Assembly (NCBI RefSeq): GCF_900215205.1
Contig: NZ_OBDY01000001.1
Location: 190,181 to 254,180, forward strand
Direction of reading: 5' to 3'
Source of the DNA: Paractinoplanes atraurantiacus
GTDB lineage: Bacteria > Actinomycetota > Actinomycetes > Mycobacteriales > Micromonosporaceae
Length of the DNA: 64,000 nucleotides
Shown here in pieces: positions 26,210 to 35,556 of this stretch. Numbering within the stretch: the first letter of the stretch is position 1; the number at the start of each line of letters is the position of its first letter. The notes under the pieces are model-generated. The model searched no databases, was not told the DNA's origin, and saw nothing but the letters and a program-made list of their open reading frames with translations. A program made the translations under genes and the position numbers.

Positions 26210-27634
26210 ATGAGTATCGGGTTGGCTCGCGTCACCATCAGCGCTCCCCAGCGCCGCATCGACGTCGCGCTGCCCGAGCACGTGGCGCTCGCCGAACTGC
26301 TGCCCGAGGTGCTCCGCCACGCCGGCGAGGGCCTCGCCGACGACGGCGAGAAACACGGTGGGTGGGTGCTGCGGCGCACCGACGGGGTCGCGCTGGCCAC
26401 CACCCAAGGTCTTTTCCCCCAGGGCGTACGCGACGGCGAGGTGCTCCATCTCGTACCGGCCCACGACGAGTGGCCCGAGCTCGAATACGACGACGTGGTC
26501 GAGGCGATCGCCGAGGGCGCCCGCCGCCGCGGCAGCTCCTGGACGCCGGCCTCCACCCGCACCGCCACGCTGGTCGCGGCCGGGGTGCTGCTGGCGGTCG
26601 GTCTGGTCGCGGTCCTGGCGGCCGGTCCCGGCTGGCCGGGCGCGGCCTATGTGGGGCTCGGGCTCGCGGTGATCCTCGCGCTGGCCGGGGTGACTGCTTC
26701 CCGGGCGTACGGGGACGCACGCGCCGGCGCCGCACTGGGTGCCTATGCGATGCCGTACGCGTTCGCGGGCGGCGCGGCCCTCGTCGCCACCGACGACCGG
26801 GTCGGCGTGTTCGGGCTGCTGCCCTGGCTCGGCGGCTCCGAACTGCTGGCCGGCTCGGTGGCGCTGCTGCTGATCGCGGCGCTCGGCGGTGTGGGTGTGG
26901 CGTCGTCGCTGCGCCTGTTCACGGCGGGCGGGGTGGTCGGGCTGTTCGGCGCGCTGACCGCGCTGGTCGCCATGGTCACCGACGCCGCGGGCGCGGCCGC
27001 GGTGCTGATCTCGGCGCTGGTCTGCGGCATCGGCGCGCTGCCCCTGCTGGCGATCCGCTTCGGCAAGATGCCCACGCCGCCGGTCACGCTGCCGACCGGC
27101 ACCGACGCGTCCGAGGGCTTCACCGGCGCGATCTCGCTCGACACGGCGCGGGACCGCCCCGACCGGGCGACCGTCTTCGCGGCCGTGACCCGCACCGAGG
27201 AACTGCTGGCGGGCATGCTGCTCGGGCACGCGGTGCTCGCGGTGGCGGCGTTCGGGGTGCTGGCCGTGGCCGGCACGCTCTCGGCCCGAATCCTGATCGC
27301 GGTGTCGGCGGCGGCGCTACTGCTGCGCTCTCGGCTGTTCGTGACGCTGCGCCAGCGGGTGCCGCTGGTCGTGGGCGGGCTGGCCGGCGTGGGTGCGCTC
27401 GGCGCCGACCTGCTGCGCGGGGCCGGCCCGGCGATGCTGCTCGGGGTGACCGCGGCCGCGCTGGCGCTCGCCCTGATCACGGTGGTGGCCGGGGCGACGT
27501 ACTCCCGCAAGCCGCCCTCGCCCTATCTGGGCCGCGCCGCGGATCTGCTGGACACCCTGGTGGTGGTGTCGGTGATTCCCGTGGCGTGCGCGGTGGTGGG
27601 CCTGTACGACGCGGTCGGCAACATCAGCCTGTGA
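26210..27634 (+). CDS. eccD: Type VII secretion integral membrane protein EccD
   Basis: Channel component of 474 residues. The N-terminal 80 or so residues form a ubiquitin-like (YukD) domain (ARVTISAPQRRIDVALPEH), followed by a cytoplasmic linker and about eleven hydrophobic helices from residue 120 to the C-terminus (ending AVVGLYDAVGNISL). This is the standard EccD layout. It is divergent from eccC and convergent with ppa, with which it shares a bidirectional terminator. EccB and EccE, the other core subunits, are not encoded in the window. Confidence 0.9.
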   Translation: MSIGLARVTISAPQRRIDVALPEHVALAELLPEVLRHAGEGLADDGEKHGGWVLRRTDGVALATTQGLFPQGVRDGEVLHLVPAHDEWPELEYDDVVEAIAEGARRRGSSWTPASTRTATLVAAGVLLAVGLVAVLAAGPGWPGAAYVGLGLAVILALAGVTASRAYGDARAGAALGAYAMPYAFAGGAALVATDDRVGVFGLLPWLGGSELLAGSVALLLIAALGGVGVASSLRLFTAGGVVGLFGALTALVAMVTDAAGAAAVLISALVCGIGALPLLAIRFGKMPTPPVTLPTGTDASEGFTGAISLDTARDRPDRATVFAAVTRTEELLAGMLLGHAVLAVAAFGVLAVAGTLSARILIAVSAAALLLRSRLFVTLRQRVPLVVGGLAGVGALGADLLRGAGPAMLLGVTAAALALALITVVAGATYSRKPPSPYLGRAADLLDTLVVVSVIPVACAVVGLYDAVGNISL

Positions 27635-27636
27635 AA

Positions 27637-27664
27637 AGCGGCCGCGTCGATCGACGCGGCCGCT
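27637..27664. terminator. Bidirectional palindromic terminator between eccD and ppa
   Basis: A 28-bp perfect palindrome (AGCGGCCGCGTCGA and its complement) lies between the convergent eccD and ppa stops. It is preceded by AAAA on the plus strand. It can end both transcripts. Confidence 0.85.
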
Positions 27665-27678
27665 CCTCTCAGGTCTTC

Positions 27679-28182
27679 TCAGTGCTCGTGGCCCTCGGCC
27701 TCGGCGGCCTCGGCCCGCTTGAAGGAGGCCAGGATCTCCTCCTCGGCCTCGACACGGCCGGTCCAGGTGGCGCCCTCGACCGACTTGCCGGGCTCCAGGT
27801 CCTTGTAGACCGTGAAGAAGTGCTGGATCTCCATCCGGTCGAACTCGCCCAGGTGGTGGATGTCGCGCAGGTGCTCCTGACGCGGGTCCTCGAACGGCAC
27901 GCAGAGGACCTTGTCGTCGCGGCCCTTCTCGTCGGTCATGCGGTACATGCCGATCGCCCGGGCCCGGATCAGGCAGCCGGGGAAGGTCGGCTCCTGCACC
28001 AGCACGAGCGCGTCCAGGGGGTCACCGTCCTGGCCCAGGGTGCCCTCGATGAAGCCGTAGTCGGCCGGGTACTGCGTCGCGGTGAAGAGCGTCCGGTCCA
28101 GCCGGATGCGACCCGTCTTGTGGTCGACCTCGTACTTGTTGCGCTGGCCCTTGGGGATCTCAACCAATACGTCGAAATCCAT
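27679..28182 (-). CDS. ppa: Inorganic pyrophosphatase
   Basis: Family I soluble pyrophosphatase of 167 residues, hydrolysing PPi to drive biosynthesis. The signature [11 protein letters not shown] with its metal-binding Asp residues is present near residue 53, along with [11 protein letters not shown] and the C-terminal [13 protein letters not shown]. Length and order are normal, with a His/Glu-rich tail (EAEGHEH). SD GGGAG precedes ATG 28182. It is divergent from the dacB gene by 127 bp, and the pair corresponds to Rv3628/Rv3627c. Confidence 0.96.
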   Translation of the reverse strand: MDFDVLVEIPKGQRNKYEVDHKTGRIRLDRTLFTATQYPADYGFIEGTLGQDGDPLDALVLVQEPTFPGCLIRARAIGMYRMTDEKGRDDKVLCVPFEDPRQEHLRDIHHLGEFDRMEIQHFFTVYKDLEPGKSVEGATWTGRVEAEEEILASFKRAEAAEAEGHEH

Positions 28183-28309
28183 TTATCTGCTCCCTTGTTC
28201 GCCCGCTGAAGAGAAGACCGGTCCGGCGGGCGGACAGGATCCGCGCGCAACGGTGTGCCGGATGTCGCTAGTCTCCCCTAAGTCCGACGCCGCGTACTAG
28301 GAGGGGCTC

Positions 28310-31300
28310 GTGGGGAGGCAAGACTCACACGACGGTCCCCGGCATGACGGCGTGTCCGGGTCGCATGACGACCAGAAAAACGGTAACCCGTCGACGGAGG
28401 GCGGCAACGTCACTTCGCCCACTCCGAAGGACAATGCCGATAACGGCAGTCCCAATGTCTCACTTAGTCCCCATTTATCCCCCCAGACCGCCAATTCCGA
28501 CACCCATTCACCAGTACGGGCGGAGCCCGCGCCGGATATACGACAAGAACCCCACGCACCCAGCACCGAGTCGGAAGATCGACAGGTGCACCCGCATGAC
28601 CAGCCCCAGCCCGCACCCACCGCTCCTGCCGCCGACCAGACGCCCGACACCCCACCCATCGGCGCACCGTCCTCCGCCCTTGGCCCTTCGGTGGCCTCCA
28701 CACCTGGCCCTGCTGCGGGCTCCGCGCCTGGTCCTTCGTCGTCCTCCGAGCCTGGCCCTTCGGCCTCTTCTTCGTCTGCGCCTGCTGCGGGCTCCGCGCC
28801 TGGTCCTTCGGTCTCTTTCACGCCTGGCCCTGCTGCGGGCGCCACGTCTGGCCCTTCGTCGTCCTCCGCGCCTGGCCGTTCTGTGGCCTCTATGCCTGGT
28901 CAGCCGGTTCAGCCCGGTCAGCCGGTTCAGCCCGGTCAGCCTGGCGGCTCGGCGGCTGGGCGGTCCGGTGGCTTGGCGGGTCGGCAGCCGGACGGCTCTT
29001 TAGCTGGACCGCAGCCGGGTGGGGCCGGCCCGGGAAGGCCGTCGGCTGACGCGGATCGTGGCTGGTTCGAGCAGGTGGCGACCGCGGGTGACCAGGGTCC
29101 GTCCGAGCGGCCGGGCGGTTCGGGGAACGCCGACCGGGCTGGGCAGGGCGAACGAGCCCCAGACGCTCGGTCGACGGCACCGGGCAAGCCGACGCCGTCT
29201 GGACCTCAGGCCCCGGCCCAAACCGGAAATGTGTATGGGCACGCATCTTCTCCGCCGGGCACCGCTGGTCGCTCCGGCCCAGAGAGCGCTGCCCGGCAGC
29301 CCGAATCGCCGGGTGGCCGTGCGCCCGAGCAGGGTGGTCCGTCCAGCACGCCCCCACAGGGTGCACCCGTGCCGGGCGATGCCGGCCACGGTCAAGGCCG
29401 GGGCGAGCAAGGGCAGACCGGCGGACAAATGCCGGCGGAAGCCCAGGCCGGCGGCTTCTACGGAAGGCCGGCGCAACCAGCCGAAGGCCAGAGCGCCCGC
29501 GGCGTCACCTATGGCGGCGGTTCCGGAAAAGGCACTGCCGAGCAGACCCCGGGGACCGGTCCTGGCGCAGCTGAAAAGACTTCAGCGCCCGACCGCGGCG
29601 TCGTGGGTCCGTCTCCCGAGCCCGGCCGTGGTGTTGCCGGACAGCCCTCCGCACCTAGCTTTGGTGTTGCTGGGCAGCCCTCTGCATCCGGCTCTGGTGT
29701 CGCTGGGCAGCCTTCCTCTTCTGCCCGAGGAGCTTTTGGGCAGCCTTCCTCCGCTGGCCAGGGAGCTTCGGGGCAGCCTCCGACGTCTGACCCGGGCGTT
29801 TCAGGGCGGCCTGCGGGTGGCGTCTACGGCAGTTCGGGGCAGGGGCAGGGTGGGCGACGGCCTGATGGCCCAGAGCACCGGGCGGGTAGTGCCGGATCGG
29901 GATCGGCCGGCGATCAGCGGCCATCTGCCGGGCCGGAGATCCCATCCGGTCCGCGGTCGAATCTCTACGGCGAGCCGGCCCCGGCAGGCGGCGGGCAGTC
30001 GGCGGGTGCCGGCGTCTTTGGTAGTGCGGCTCAGGCTCTCGGCGACCTGATCTCGCAGGACGACGCTCGTGGGGGCGGCGGTCAGGGGCCGCAGCCTTCC
30101 GGTGCTTCGCCGGCCGGCGGGGTCTACGGCAGTCCCGCTCGTGCGGATGGTGGATCCGGCCCGCAAGCCGCCTCACCCGCGCGCGGCGGAGCAGGCCAGG
30201 CCGAAGGCGGCTCCGGCGCCAACGCCGGTGCTGTCTACGGCGGGCCTGCGCCTGCGAATGGTGGATCAAGGGCCGCTTCGGGCCAGCCGTCGGACGAGCG
30301 CGGCGCCGCAGTACGGCCGGAAAGTGATCACGGACCCGGCGGCGCTGGTCAGGGTGCAATGCCTCCGGCCGGCAGCGTCTACGGCGGACCGGCAAAGGCC
30401 TCGTCCCAGCGGCCTTCGGAAGCGGGCGTCTACGGCAGCGCGAGCCAAGCCGGCGGCGCCGGCCCGGGCGGCTCAGGGCCGGCAGGTTCGGTCCAAGCGG
30501 GCGGTGCTGGCGGTTTCGGTCCGGCGGGTTCGGGCGGTGGGGCTGGGGCTGCGGGTTCCGGCCGGTCGTTGGAGGCTGGTCGTCCGGGTGGCGTGGCTCG
30601 GGGCGGGCAGGCTTCGGACAGTGTCGCCCAGGGTGGAAAGACTTCTGGTGGCGTTTACGGCGCGACCCCGTCTGGTGGTGCCGGGCAAGGGGAGCAGGCG
30701 CCGGGTGGCTCCCGGTCGACCGCCGACGGGGTGAGGCAAGGTGGGCTGGCTCGGCCGGGCGCTGATGCTGCTGGGCAGGCGCCTGGGGGTGCCGTCTACG
30801 GCGGGCAGGGTGGGCAAGGGGCCGGAGGTGCTGTCTACGGCGGGGCGGCGTCGGAGGGGGCGGACGTCACGCAGGTCGTCGATGCTGGTGGCGCCCGTTT
30901 GGGTGGGGAGACCGTTGACCTTGCCTCGCATGTGGCTGCCGGTGGGGAGCTTGGCGAGGTCGACCCGCCTGCGGGTGGGGACGGTGCGAAGGCCTTTGTG
31001 CGTGACCCCGCGCGTCCGCCCGCAGCGGGCGCTACGGCCGGGACCAGCGACGGACCTCGCCTCGAAGAGCCCGGTAGTGGTCGGAGGACGCGTACAAAAT
31101 GGGTCTTGGCGGTCTTTGTAATTTTGGCCGTAGCCGCGGGATTTGTCGGGATTGTTCGGCCTGGGCCGGTCGAGGGATGGCTGGGGGCCGAAGCGACGGT
31201 GGCGCCCACGACGCCGGGGCCTACGGCTGAAGCGGCGCCTACGCCGGTGTTGGCGGCGGCCAACGGTGGGGGTACGGCGCTGACCGCGGCGGGGGTGAAG

Positions 31301-32473
31301 AAGGCGCTCGATCCGCTGGTGGGGTCGGCGGCGCTCGGTAACAAGGTGCACGTGCGGGTGCTGGATGTGGCCTCGGATGAGGTGCTCTACGCGCGCAACG
31401 CGGACACCATGACCACGCCGGCTTCTACAACGAAGCTGCTGACGGCGGCGGCTGTGCTGTCGGCGCGGGGGCCGGCGTTCCGGTTGAGCACCCGGGCCGT
31501 GGCGGGGAGTGCGCCGGGTGAGGTCGTGCTGGTCGGTGGTGGGGATCCGTCGCTGTCGGTGGGGGCCAAGGGGCAGTTCCCGGGGGCCGCCCGGCTCGAT
31601 CAGCTGGCGGCTCAGGTGAAGAAGGCGCTGGGTGCGGTCAAGCCGACCAAGGTGACCATCGATACGTCTTTGTTCAGTGGGCCGGAGACGGCTACCGGAT
31701 GGGATCCCTCCGACATCTCTCCTGGTGGGCAGGTGTCGCGGATCCAGTCGCTGATGACCAACGCGGGGCGGATCAAGCCGGTGCACAACGAGTTCGGCGG
31801 GGATCCGCGCTATCCGGATCCGGCGATCGCGGCCGGCAAGGCGTTCGCCAAGCAGCTCGGGGTGTCGGCGTCGACCGTGAAGAGGGGCAAGGCGCCCGCG
31901 GCGGGGCAGCAGCTGGGTGTGGTGCAGTCGCCGCCGATGGTGCAGCTCACCGACTGGATGCTGGAGCAGAGCGACAACACCATGGCCGACGTGCTCGGCC
32001 GGCAGGTGGCGCTCGCGGCGGGGCAGCCGGCGACGTTCGACGGCGCCACCGACGCGATCGTGAAGAAGATGGACGACCTGGGGCTTCCGGGTGAGGAGGC
32101 CGATCTGTACGACGCGAGCGGCCTCTCCCGGAACAACGGGATCAGCCCGACCATGCTGACCTCGCTGTTGTCACTGGCGGCGAGCGGTCAGCAGCCGGCG
32201 TTGAGCAGCGTCTTCGGAGGGCTGCCGGTGGCGGGCTGGTCGGGGACCATGACCAAGCGCTTCGTGGCGCCGAAGACCAATCAGATAGGCCAAGGAGTCG
32301 TACGGGCCAAGACGGGCACGCTGAGCGGGGTCAACACGATGGCCGGAGTGGTGACCACCCAGGACGGGCGGCTGCTCGTCTTCGCGATCATGGCCAGCGG
32401 GTCGGGGAACGCGGTGACGGCCCGGGCGGCGCTGGATCGGGTGCCCGCACGTCTCGTCACTTGTGGGTGCTAG
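28310..32473 (+). CDS. dacB: PBP4-type D-Ala-D-Ala carboxypeptidase with giant disordered N-terminus
   Basis: Protein of 1387 residues. The last 430 or so form a DacB/PBP4 enzyme that trims or cuts peptidoglycan peptides outside the cell: STTK (Ser nucleophile, about 1038), SDN (about 1221) and KTG (about 1334). A single transmembrane helix (WVLAVFVILAVAAGFVGIV) sits near 930. Everything before it, about 925 residues, is Gly/Pro/Ser/Ala/Gln-rich, repetitive, presumably cytoplasmic and disordered, with about thirteen VYG-like motifs (VYGG, VYGS, FYGR, LYGE). The usual family length is 400-550. SD AGGAGGGG precedes GTG 28310. Synteny matches Rv3627c. Confidence 0.88.
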   Translation: MGRQDSHDGPRHDGVSGSHDDQKNGNPSTEGGNVTSPTPKDNADNGSPNVSLSPHLSPQTANSDTHSPVRAEPAPDIRQEPHAPSTESEDRQVHPHDQPQPAPTAPAADQTPDTPPIGAPSSALGPSVASTPGPAAGSAPGPSSSSEPGPSASSSSAPAAGSAPGPSVSFTPGPAAGATSGPSSSSAPGRSVASMPGQPVQPGQPVQPGQPGGSAAGRSGGLAGRQPDGSLAGPQPGGAGPGRPSADADRGWFEQVATAGDQGPSERPGGSGNADRAGQGERAPDARSTAPGKPTPSGPQAPAQTGNVYGHASSPPGTAGRSGPESAARQPESPGGRAPEQGGPSSTPPQGAPVPGDAGHGQGRGEQGQTGGQMPAEAQAGGFYGRPAQPAEGQSARGVTYGGGSGKGTAEQTPGTGPGAAEKTSAPDRGVVGPSPEPGRGVAGQPSAPSFGVAGQPSASGSGVAGQPSSSARGAFGQPSSAGQGASGQPPTSDPGVSGRPAGGVYGSSGQGQGGRRPDGPEHRAGSAGSGSAGDQRPSAGPEIPSGPRSNLYGEPAPAGGGQSAGAGVFGSAAQALGDLISQDDARGGGGQGPQPSGASPAGGVYGSPARADGGSGPQAASPARGGAGQAEGGSGANAGAVYGGPAPANGGSRAASGQPSDERGAAVRPESDHGPGGAGQGAMPPAGSVYGGPAKASSQRPSEAGVYGSASQAGGAGPGGSGPAGSVQAGGAGGFGPAGSGGGAGAAGSGRSLEAGRPGGVARGGQASDSVAQGGKTSGGVYGATPSGGAGQGEQAPGGSRSTADGVRQGGLARPGADAAGQAPGGAVYGGQGGQGAGGAVYGGAASEGADVTQVVDAGGARLGGETVDLASHVAAGGELGEVDPPAGGDGAKAFVRDPARPPAAGATAGTSDGPRLEEPGSGRRTRTKWVLAVFVILAVAAGFVGIVRPGPVEGWLGAEATVAPTTPGPTAEAAPTPVLAAANGGGTALTAAGVKKALDPLVGSAALGNKVHVRVLDVASDEVLYARNADTMTTPASTTKLLTAAAVLSARGPAFRLSTRAVAGSAPGEVVLVGGGDPSLSVGAKGQFPGAARLDQLAAQVKKALGAVKPTKVTIDTSLFSGPETATGWDPSDISPGGQVSRIQSLMTNAGRIKPVHNEFGGDPRYPDPAIAAGKAFAKQLGVSASTVKRGKAPAAGQQLGVVQSPPMVQLTDWMLEQSDNTMADVLGRQVALAAGQPATFDGATDAIVKKMDDLGLPGEEADLYDASGLSRNNGISPTMLTSLLSLAASGQQPALSSVFGGLPVAGWSGTMTKRFVAPKTNQIGQGVVRAKTGTLSGVNTMAGVVTTQDGRLLVFAIMASGSGNAVTARAALDRVPARLVTCGC
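28901..28936 (+). repeat. 18-bp perfect tandem repeat within dacB
   Basis: CAGCCGGTTCAGCCCGGT occurs twice head to tail at 28901-28918 and 28919-28936, with a partial third copy. It encodes QPVQPG repeats in the disordered part of the DacB protein. Surrounding DNA at about 28690-28880 has looser repeats of Pro-Ala-Ser codons. Confidence 0.85.
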
Positions 32474-32559
32474 CCAGAAGGCCTTTAGTCCGGTCAAGGG
32501 CGGCGGTGGGGTGGTCGGATGGGGGGTTTCACCTGAGGTCTGTGCTGGAAATCCGCGGG

Positions 32560-32565
32560 TACGGT
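32560..32565 (+). promoter_or_regulatory. -10 hexamer TACGGT, leaderless start of DUF2342 gene
   Basis: TACGGT is 7 nt before the ATG at 32573, favouring this start over the in-frame GTG at 32564. Confidence 0.5.
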
Positions 32566-32572
32566 GGGGTGC

Positions 32573-33634
32573 ATGGCGCAGTTCGTTGATTGGGATCTGG
32601 CCGCCGCGACCGCTGGCGCGCTGTCGAAATCCGGGCCCGCGGTCTCCTACGACGATGCGATGGCGGTGGTCTCCGAGCTACGGGCGCTCACCGACGAGGC
32701 GGCCGGCCACGTGGCCGCCTACACGGGGCTGACTTCGCAGGTCGAGGTTCCTCCGGTACGGGTGGTCGACCGCAAGGACTGGGCGGCGACCAACATCGAG
32801 GGCCTCAAACAGGTGATCATCCCGCTGGTCACCCGGCTCTCCGGCGACAAACAGCCGGGCGGGCTGGCCGACGCGATCGGCTCGCGGGTCACCGGCGTGC
32901 AGGCCGGCACGATCCTGGCCTATCTGTCCGGTCGCGTGCTGGGGCAGTACGAGGTGTTCTCCGGCAACCCCGGCCAGCTGCTGCTGAACGCGCCGAACAT
33001 CGTCGACGTCGAGCGCAAGCTCGGCGCCGACCCGCGCGACTTCCGGCTCTGGGTCTGCCTGCACGAGGTCACCCACCGCACCCAGTTCACGGCCGTGCCG
33101 TGGATGCGCAGCTACTTCCTGGGCGAGGTGCAGGCCTTCGTCGACGCCTCGCAGAGCACCGAGCACATCCTCGAGCGCATGCGGCGCGGCGTGGCCACCC
33201 TCTCCGACGCGCTGCGCGACCCCGAGTCGCGCTCGTCGGTGCTCGACATCGTGCAGACACCGGGGCAGAAAGCGGTGCTCGACCGGCTGACCGCGCTGAT
33301 GACGCTGCTCGAGGGGCATGCCGAGTTCGTGATGGACGGTGTCGGGCCCGACGTCATCCCGAGCGTCGAGTCGATCCGGGCCAAGTTCAACCGGCGCCGC
33401 GAGAGCGGCAACCCGTTGGAAAAGGCGATCCGCCGCCTGCTCGGCATCGAGGTCAAGATGCGGCAGTACGCGGAGGGCCGCAAGTTCGTGCACGGCGTGG
33501 TCGAGCGGGTCGGCATGGAGGGCTTCAACAAGATCTTCGACTCGCCGCTCACGCTGCCCCGGCTCGACGAGCTGGGCGACCCGGACGCGTGGGTGACCCG
33601 GGTGCACGGCTCGCAGCCGGCGATCGGGGGGTAG
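32573..33634 (+). CDS. Zinc-dependent metalloprotease-like protein, DUF2342
   Basis: Protein of 353 residues from an actinobacterial family (Rv3626c orthologue by position). A zincin motif HEVTHRTQF (HExxH) lies near residue 164, with a downstream Glu-rich helix (LLEGHAEFVMDG) likely giving the third zinc ligand. No signal peptide or membrane segment is seen, so it is a cytoplasmic zincin with unknown substrate. It is sometimes annotated as associated with F420 biosynthesis, which nothing here supports. It is followed immediately by tilS, whose GTG starts right after its TAG. Confidence 0.85.
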   Translation: MAQFVDWDLAAATAGALSKSGPAVSYDDAMAVVSELRALTDEAAGHVAAYTGLTSQVEVPPVRVVDRKDWAATNIEGLKQVIIPLVTRLSGDKQPGGLADAIGSRVTGVQAGTILAYLSGRVLGQYEVFSGNPGQLLLNAPNIVDVERKLGADPRDFRLWVCLHEVTHRTQFTAVPWMRSYFLGEVQAFVDASQSTEHILERMRRGVATLSDALRDPESRSSVLDIVQTPGQKAVLDRLTALMTLLEGHAEFVMDGVGPDVIPSVESIRAKFNRRRESGNPLEKAIRRLLGIEVKMRQYAEGRKFVHGVVERVGMEGFNKIFDSPLTLPRLDELGDPDAWVTRVHGSQPAIGG

Positions 33635-34567
33635 GTGGCGCGGATCGCGCCCTCGGTGGCGGCGGTGCGGCTCGCCGTGCGGCGGGCCCTGCCGGCCGGC
33701 GGGCTGGTCCTGGTGGCCTGCTCGGGTGGGGCGGATTCGCTGGCCTTGGCGGCCGCCGCTCGTTTTGTCGGCGCGTCCGTGGGGCTGGTGACCGTCGATC
33801 ACGGGTTGCAACAGGGGTCGGCCGAGCGGGCGACCGACGTAGCTCTATGGGCTGAAAAATCCGGATTTGTCCCGGTGGAAGTGGCCACCGTGTCGGTCGA
33901 GGGGCGACCGGGTGGGCCGGAGGCGGCGGCACGTACGGCTCGGTATGAGGCCCTGACGGCGGCGGCGCGACGGCATGGTGCGGTGGCGGTGCTGCTCGGG
34001 CACACCCGCGACGACCAGGCCGAGACTGTTCTCCTGGCGCTGGCCCGGGGGGCCGGGCCGCGCGGGCTGTCGGGGATGCCGGCCGTGAAGGGGATCTTCC
34101 TGCGGCCGCTGCTGGATGTGGCGCGGGCCGATACGCGGAAGGCGTGTGCGGCCCTGGGGCTGGTGCCCTGGGAGGACCCACACAATTCGGATCCTGCGTA
34201 TGCCCGGTCCCGTGTCCGGGGGTCGGCGCTTCCCGCGCTGGTCGAGGCTCTGGGTCCGGCCGTGGTGGCCAGTCTGGCCCGGTCGGCTGGACAAATCGGG
34301 CAGGACAATGAGGCGCTGGACGCGATCGCGGCGGACTTTTCCGGCGAAATGGTCGTGGAGGCGCTCTCGGGGCTGATGCCGGCGATCCGCAAGCGGGTGC
34401 TGCACTCCTGGGCGCTGCGGCTCGGCGCGCCCGGCGGAGCGCTCTCGCACCGGCACGTGGAGGCGCTCGACGCGCTCGTCGTCGCCTGGCGGGGTCAGGG
34501 GCCGGTGCACCTCCCCGGCGGCATTCAGGTGGCTCGCGACCACGGAGCACTCGTTCGAGTGCCCTGA
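33635..34567 (+). CDS. tilS: tRNA(Ile)-lysidine synthase
   Basis: ATP-dependent enzyme of 310 residues that modifies C34 of the tRNA-Ile CAU anticodon to lysidine, making it read AUA. The PP-loop SGGADS is at 30-35, with VDHGLQQGS, GHTRDDQAET and NSDPAYARSRVR typical of TilS. It lacks the long C-terminal domains of E. coli TilS, as in other actinobacteria. The GTG start directly follows the stop of the DUF2342 gene, and GGGGGG just before serves as SD. The order tilS-hpt is conserved (Rv3625c-Rv3624c). Confidence 0.93.
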   Translation: MARIAPSVAAVRLAVRRALPAGGLVLVACSGGADSLALAAAARFVGASVGLVTVDHGLQQGSAERATDVALWAEKSGFVPVEVATVSVEGRPGGPEAAARTARYEALTAAARRHGAVAVLLGHTRDDQAETVLLALARGAGPRGLSGMPAVKGIFLRPLLDVARADTRKACAALGLVPWEDPHNSDPAYARSRVRGSALPALVEALGPAVVASLARSAGQIGQDNEALDAIAADFSGEMVVEALSGLMPAIRKRVLHSWALRLGAPGGALSHRHVEALDALVVAWRGQGPVHLPGGIQVARDHGALVRVP

Positions 34568-34705
34568 CCTCCTGTGAGAGTCGTCACTCGCCATGTCCGA
34601 TTCGCCGGTACTACCGACCCGAACTGGGTGTTTTCCAGCGGTTCCGTCCGAGTTGATCGCCGCCCCGTGCGGCGGGCGGCAACCTTCATGCGGCACGCTG
34701 GTGCC

Positions 34706-35281
34706 ATGGCTGATGGCTCCTGGTACGACGCCGACATCGACCACGTGATCATCTCTGAGGAGCAGATCCGGGAAAAGATCGCCGAGTTGGCGAAGCAGGT
34801 CTCCGCGGACCACGCGGACGCGGAGGGCGGCATCCTGCTCGTCTGCGTGCTCAAGGGCGCGGTCATGTTCATGGCCGACTTCGCGCGGGCGCTCGGCCAC
34901 CACGGGCCCTCCACCGAGATGGAGTTCATGGCGGTCTCCTCCTACGGTCAGGGCACCACTACCTCCGGTGTGGTGCGCATCCTCAAGGACCTCGACCGGG
35001 ACATCACCGGCCGGCACGTGGTCGTGGTCGAGGACATCGTCGACTCCGGTCTGACGCTGTCGTGGCTGATGAAATACCTCCAGTCGCGCTCGGCGGCGAG
35101 CGTCGAGGTGGTCGCGTTGTTCCGCAAGCCGGACGCGGTCAAGGTGCAGGTCCCGGTGAAGTACGTGGGCTTCGACATCCCGAACGAGTTCGTGGTCGGC
35201 TACGGCCTGGACTTCGCCGAGCGCTACCGCGAGTTGCCGTACGTCGGTGTACTGCGGCCCGAGGTCTACGCCCGTAGCTGA
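34706..35281 (+). CDS. hpt: Hypoxanthine(-guanine) phosphoribosyltransferase
   Basis: Purine-salvage enzyme of 191 residues transferring ribose-5-phosphate from PRPP to hypoxanthine or guanine. The PRPP-binding loop VVVVEDIVDSGLT is at about 105-117, with LVCVLKGAVMFMADF and KYVGFDIPNEFVVGYG as substrate segments. The ATG at 34706 (MADGSWYDADIDHV) fits family length. The upstream in-frame GTG at 34574 adds residues unlike the family. CACGCT 6 nt before the ATG may be a weak leaderless -10. It lies upstream of ftsH with a 275-nt spacer. Confidence 0.93.
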   Translation: MADGSWYDADIDHVIISEEQIREKIAELAKQVSADHADAEGGILLVCVLKGAVMFMADFARALGHHGPSTEMEFMAVSSYGQGTTTSGVVRILKDLDRDITGRHVVVVEDIVDSGLTLSWLMKYLQSRSAASVEVVALFRKPDAVKVQVPVKYVGFDIPNEFVVGYGLDFAERYRELPYVGVLRPEVYARS

Positions 35282-35556
35282 ACCGTTTCTCAGCGTCTTC
35301 TCAGAAATCCGTCTTTATGGGCGGTTTTGCTCCGAAACCTCGCTGAACAGGCGAGGGCCGGGAGGTGTCGGGCCAGCGGGCTCACGGGTTCGCAACCGGC
35401 ACCCACGGTGTACCGTCGAGTGACCGAAGGCGCAGTGTCACAAGCGCCGGAGGGCCGGGATGATTCACCGTCATCAGGCGGGGTAAGGCTCCCGGCAGCC
35501 GCCGGTGGGCGGCACCGTTGAGGTGACCAGGACGCCGATCAGGAGGGTCCGGGCGC
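35282..35556 (+). promoter_or_regulatory. Long leader/promoter region of ftsH with several hairpins
   Basis: The 275-nt gap holds no credible gene. Small complementary pairs are visible: GGTT-CGC-AACC near 35388, GTGAC and GTCAC around 35417-35441, GATGA-TTCACCG-TCATC near 35459-35475, and GCCGCC-GGTG-GGCGGC near 35500. This suggests a structured 5' leader. I recognise no known riboswitch class in it. An AT-richer stretch at 35282-35335 may hold the hpt terminator and the ftsH promoter. Confidence 0.4.

Noticed and set aside
35327..35521. A 64-codon plus-strand ORF before ftsH
   Set aside because: It has no SD, no protein-like features and overlaps the potential leader hairpins.
35380..35540. 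Resemblance of ACCGAAGGCGCA to a glycine riboswitch segment
   Set aside because: The surrounding conserved helices and the GAGAG-type segments are missing, and ftsH is not a typical target.
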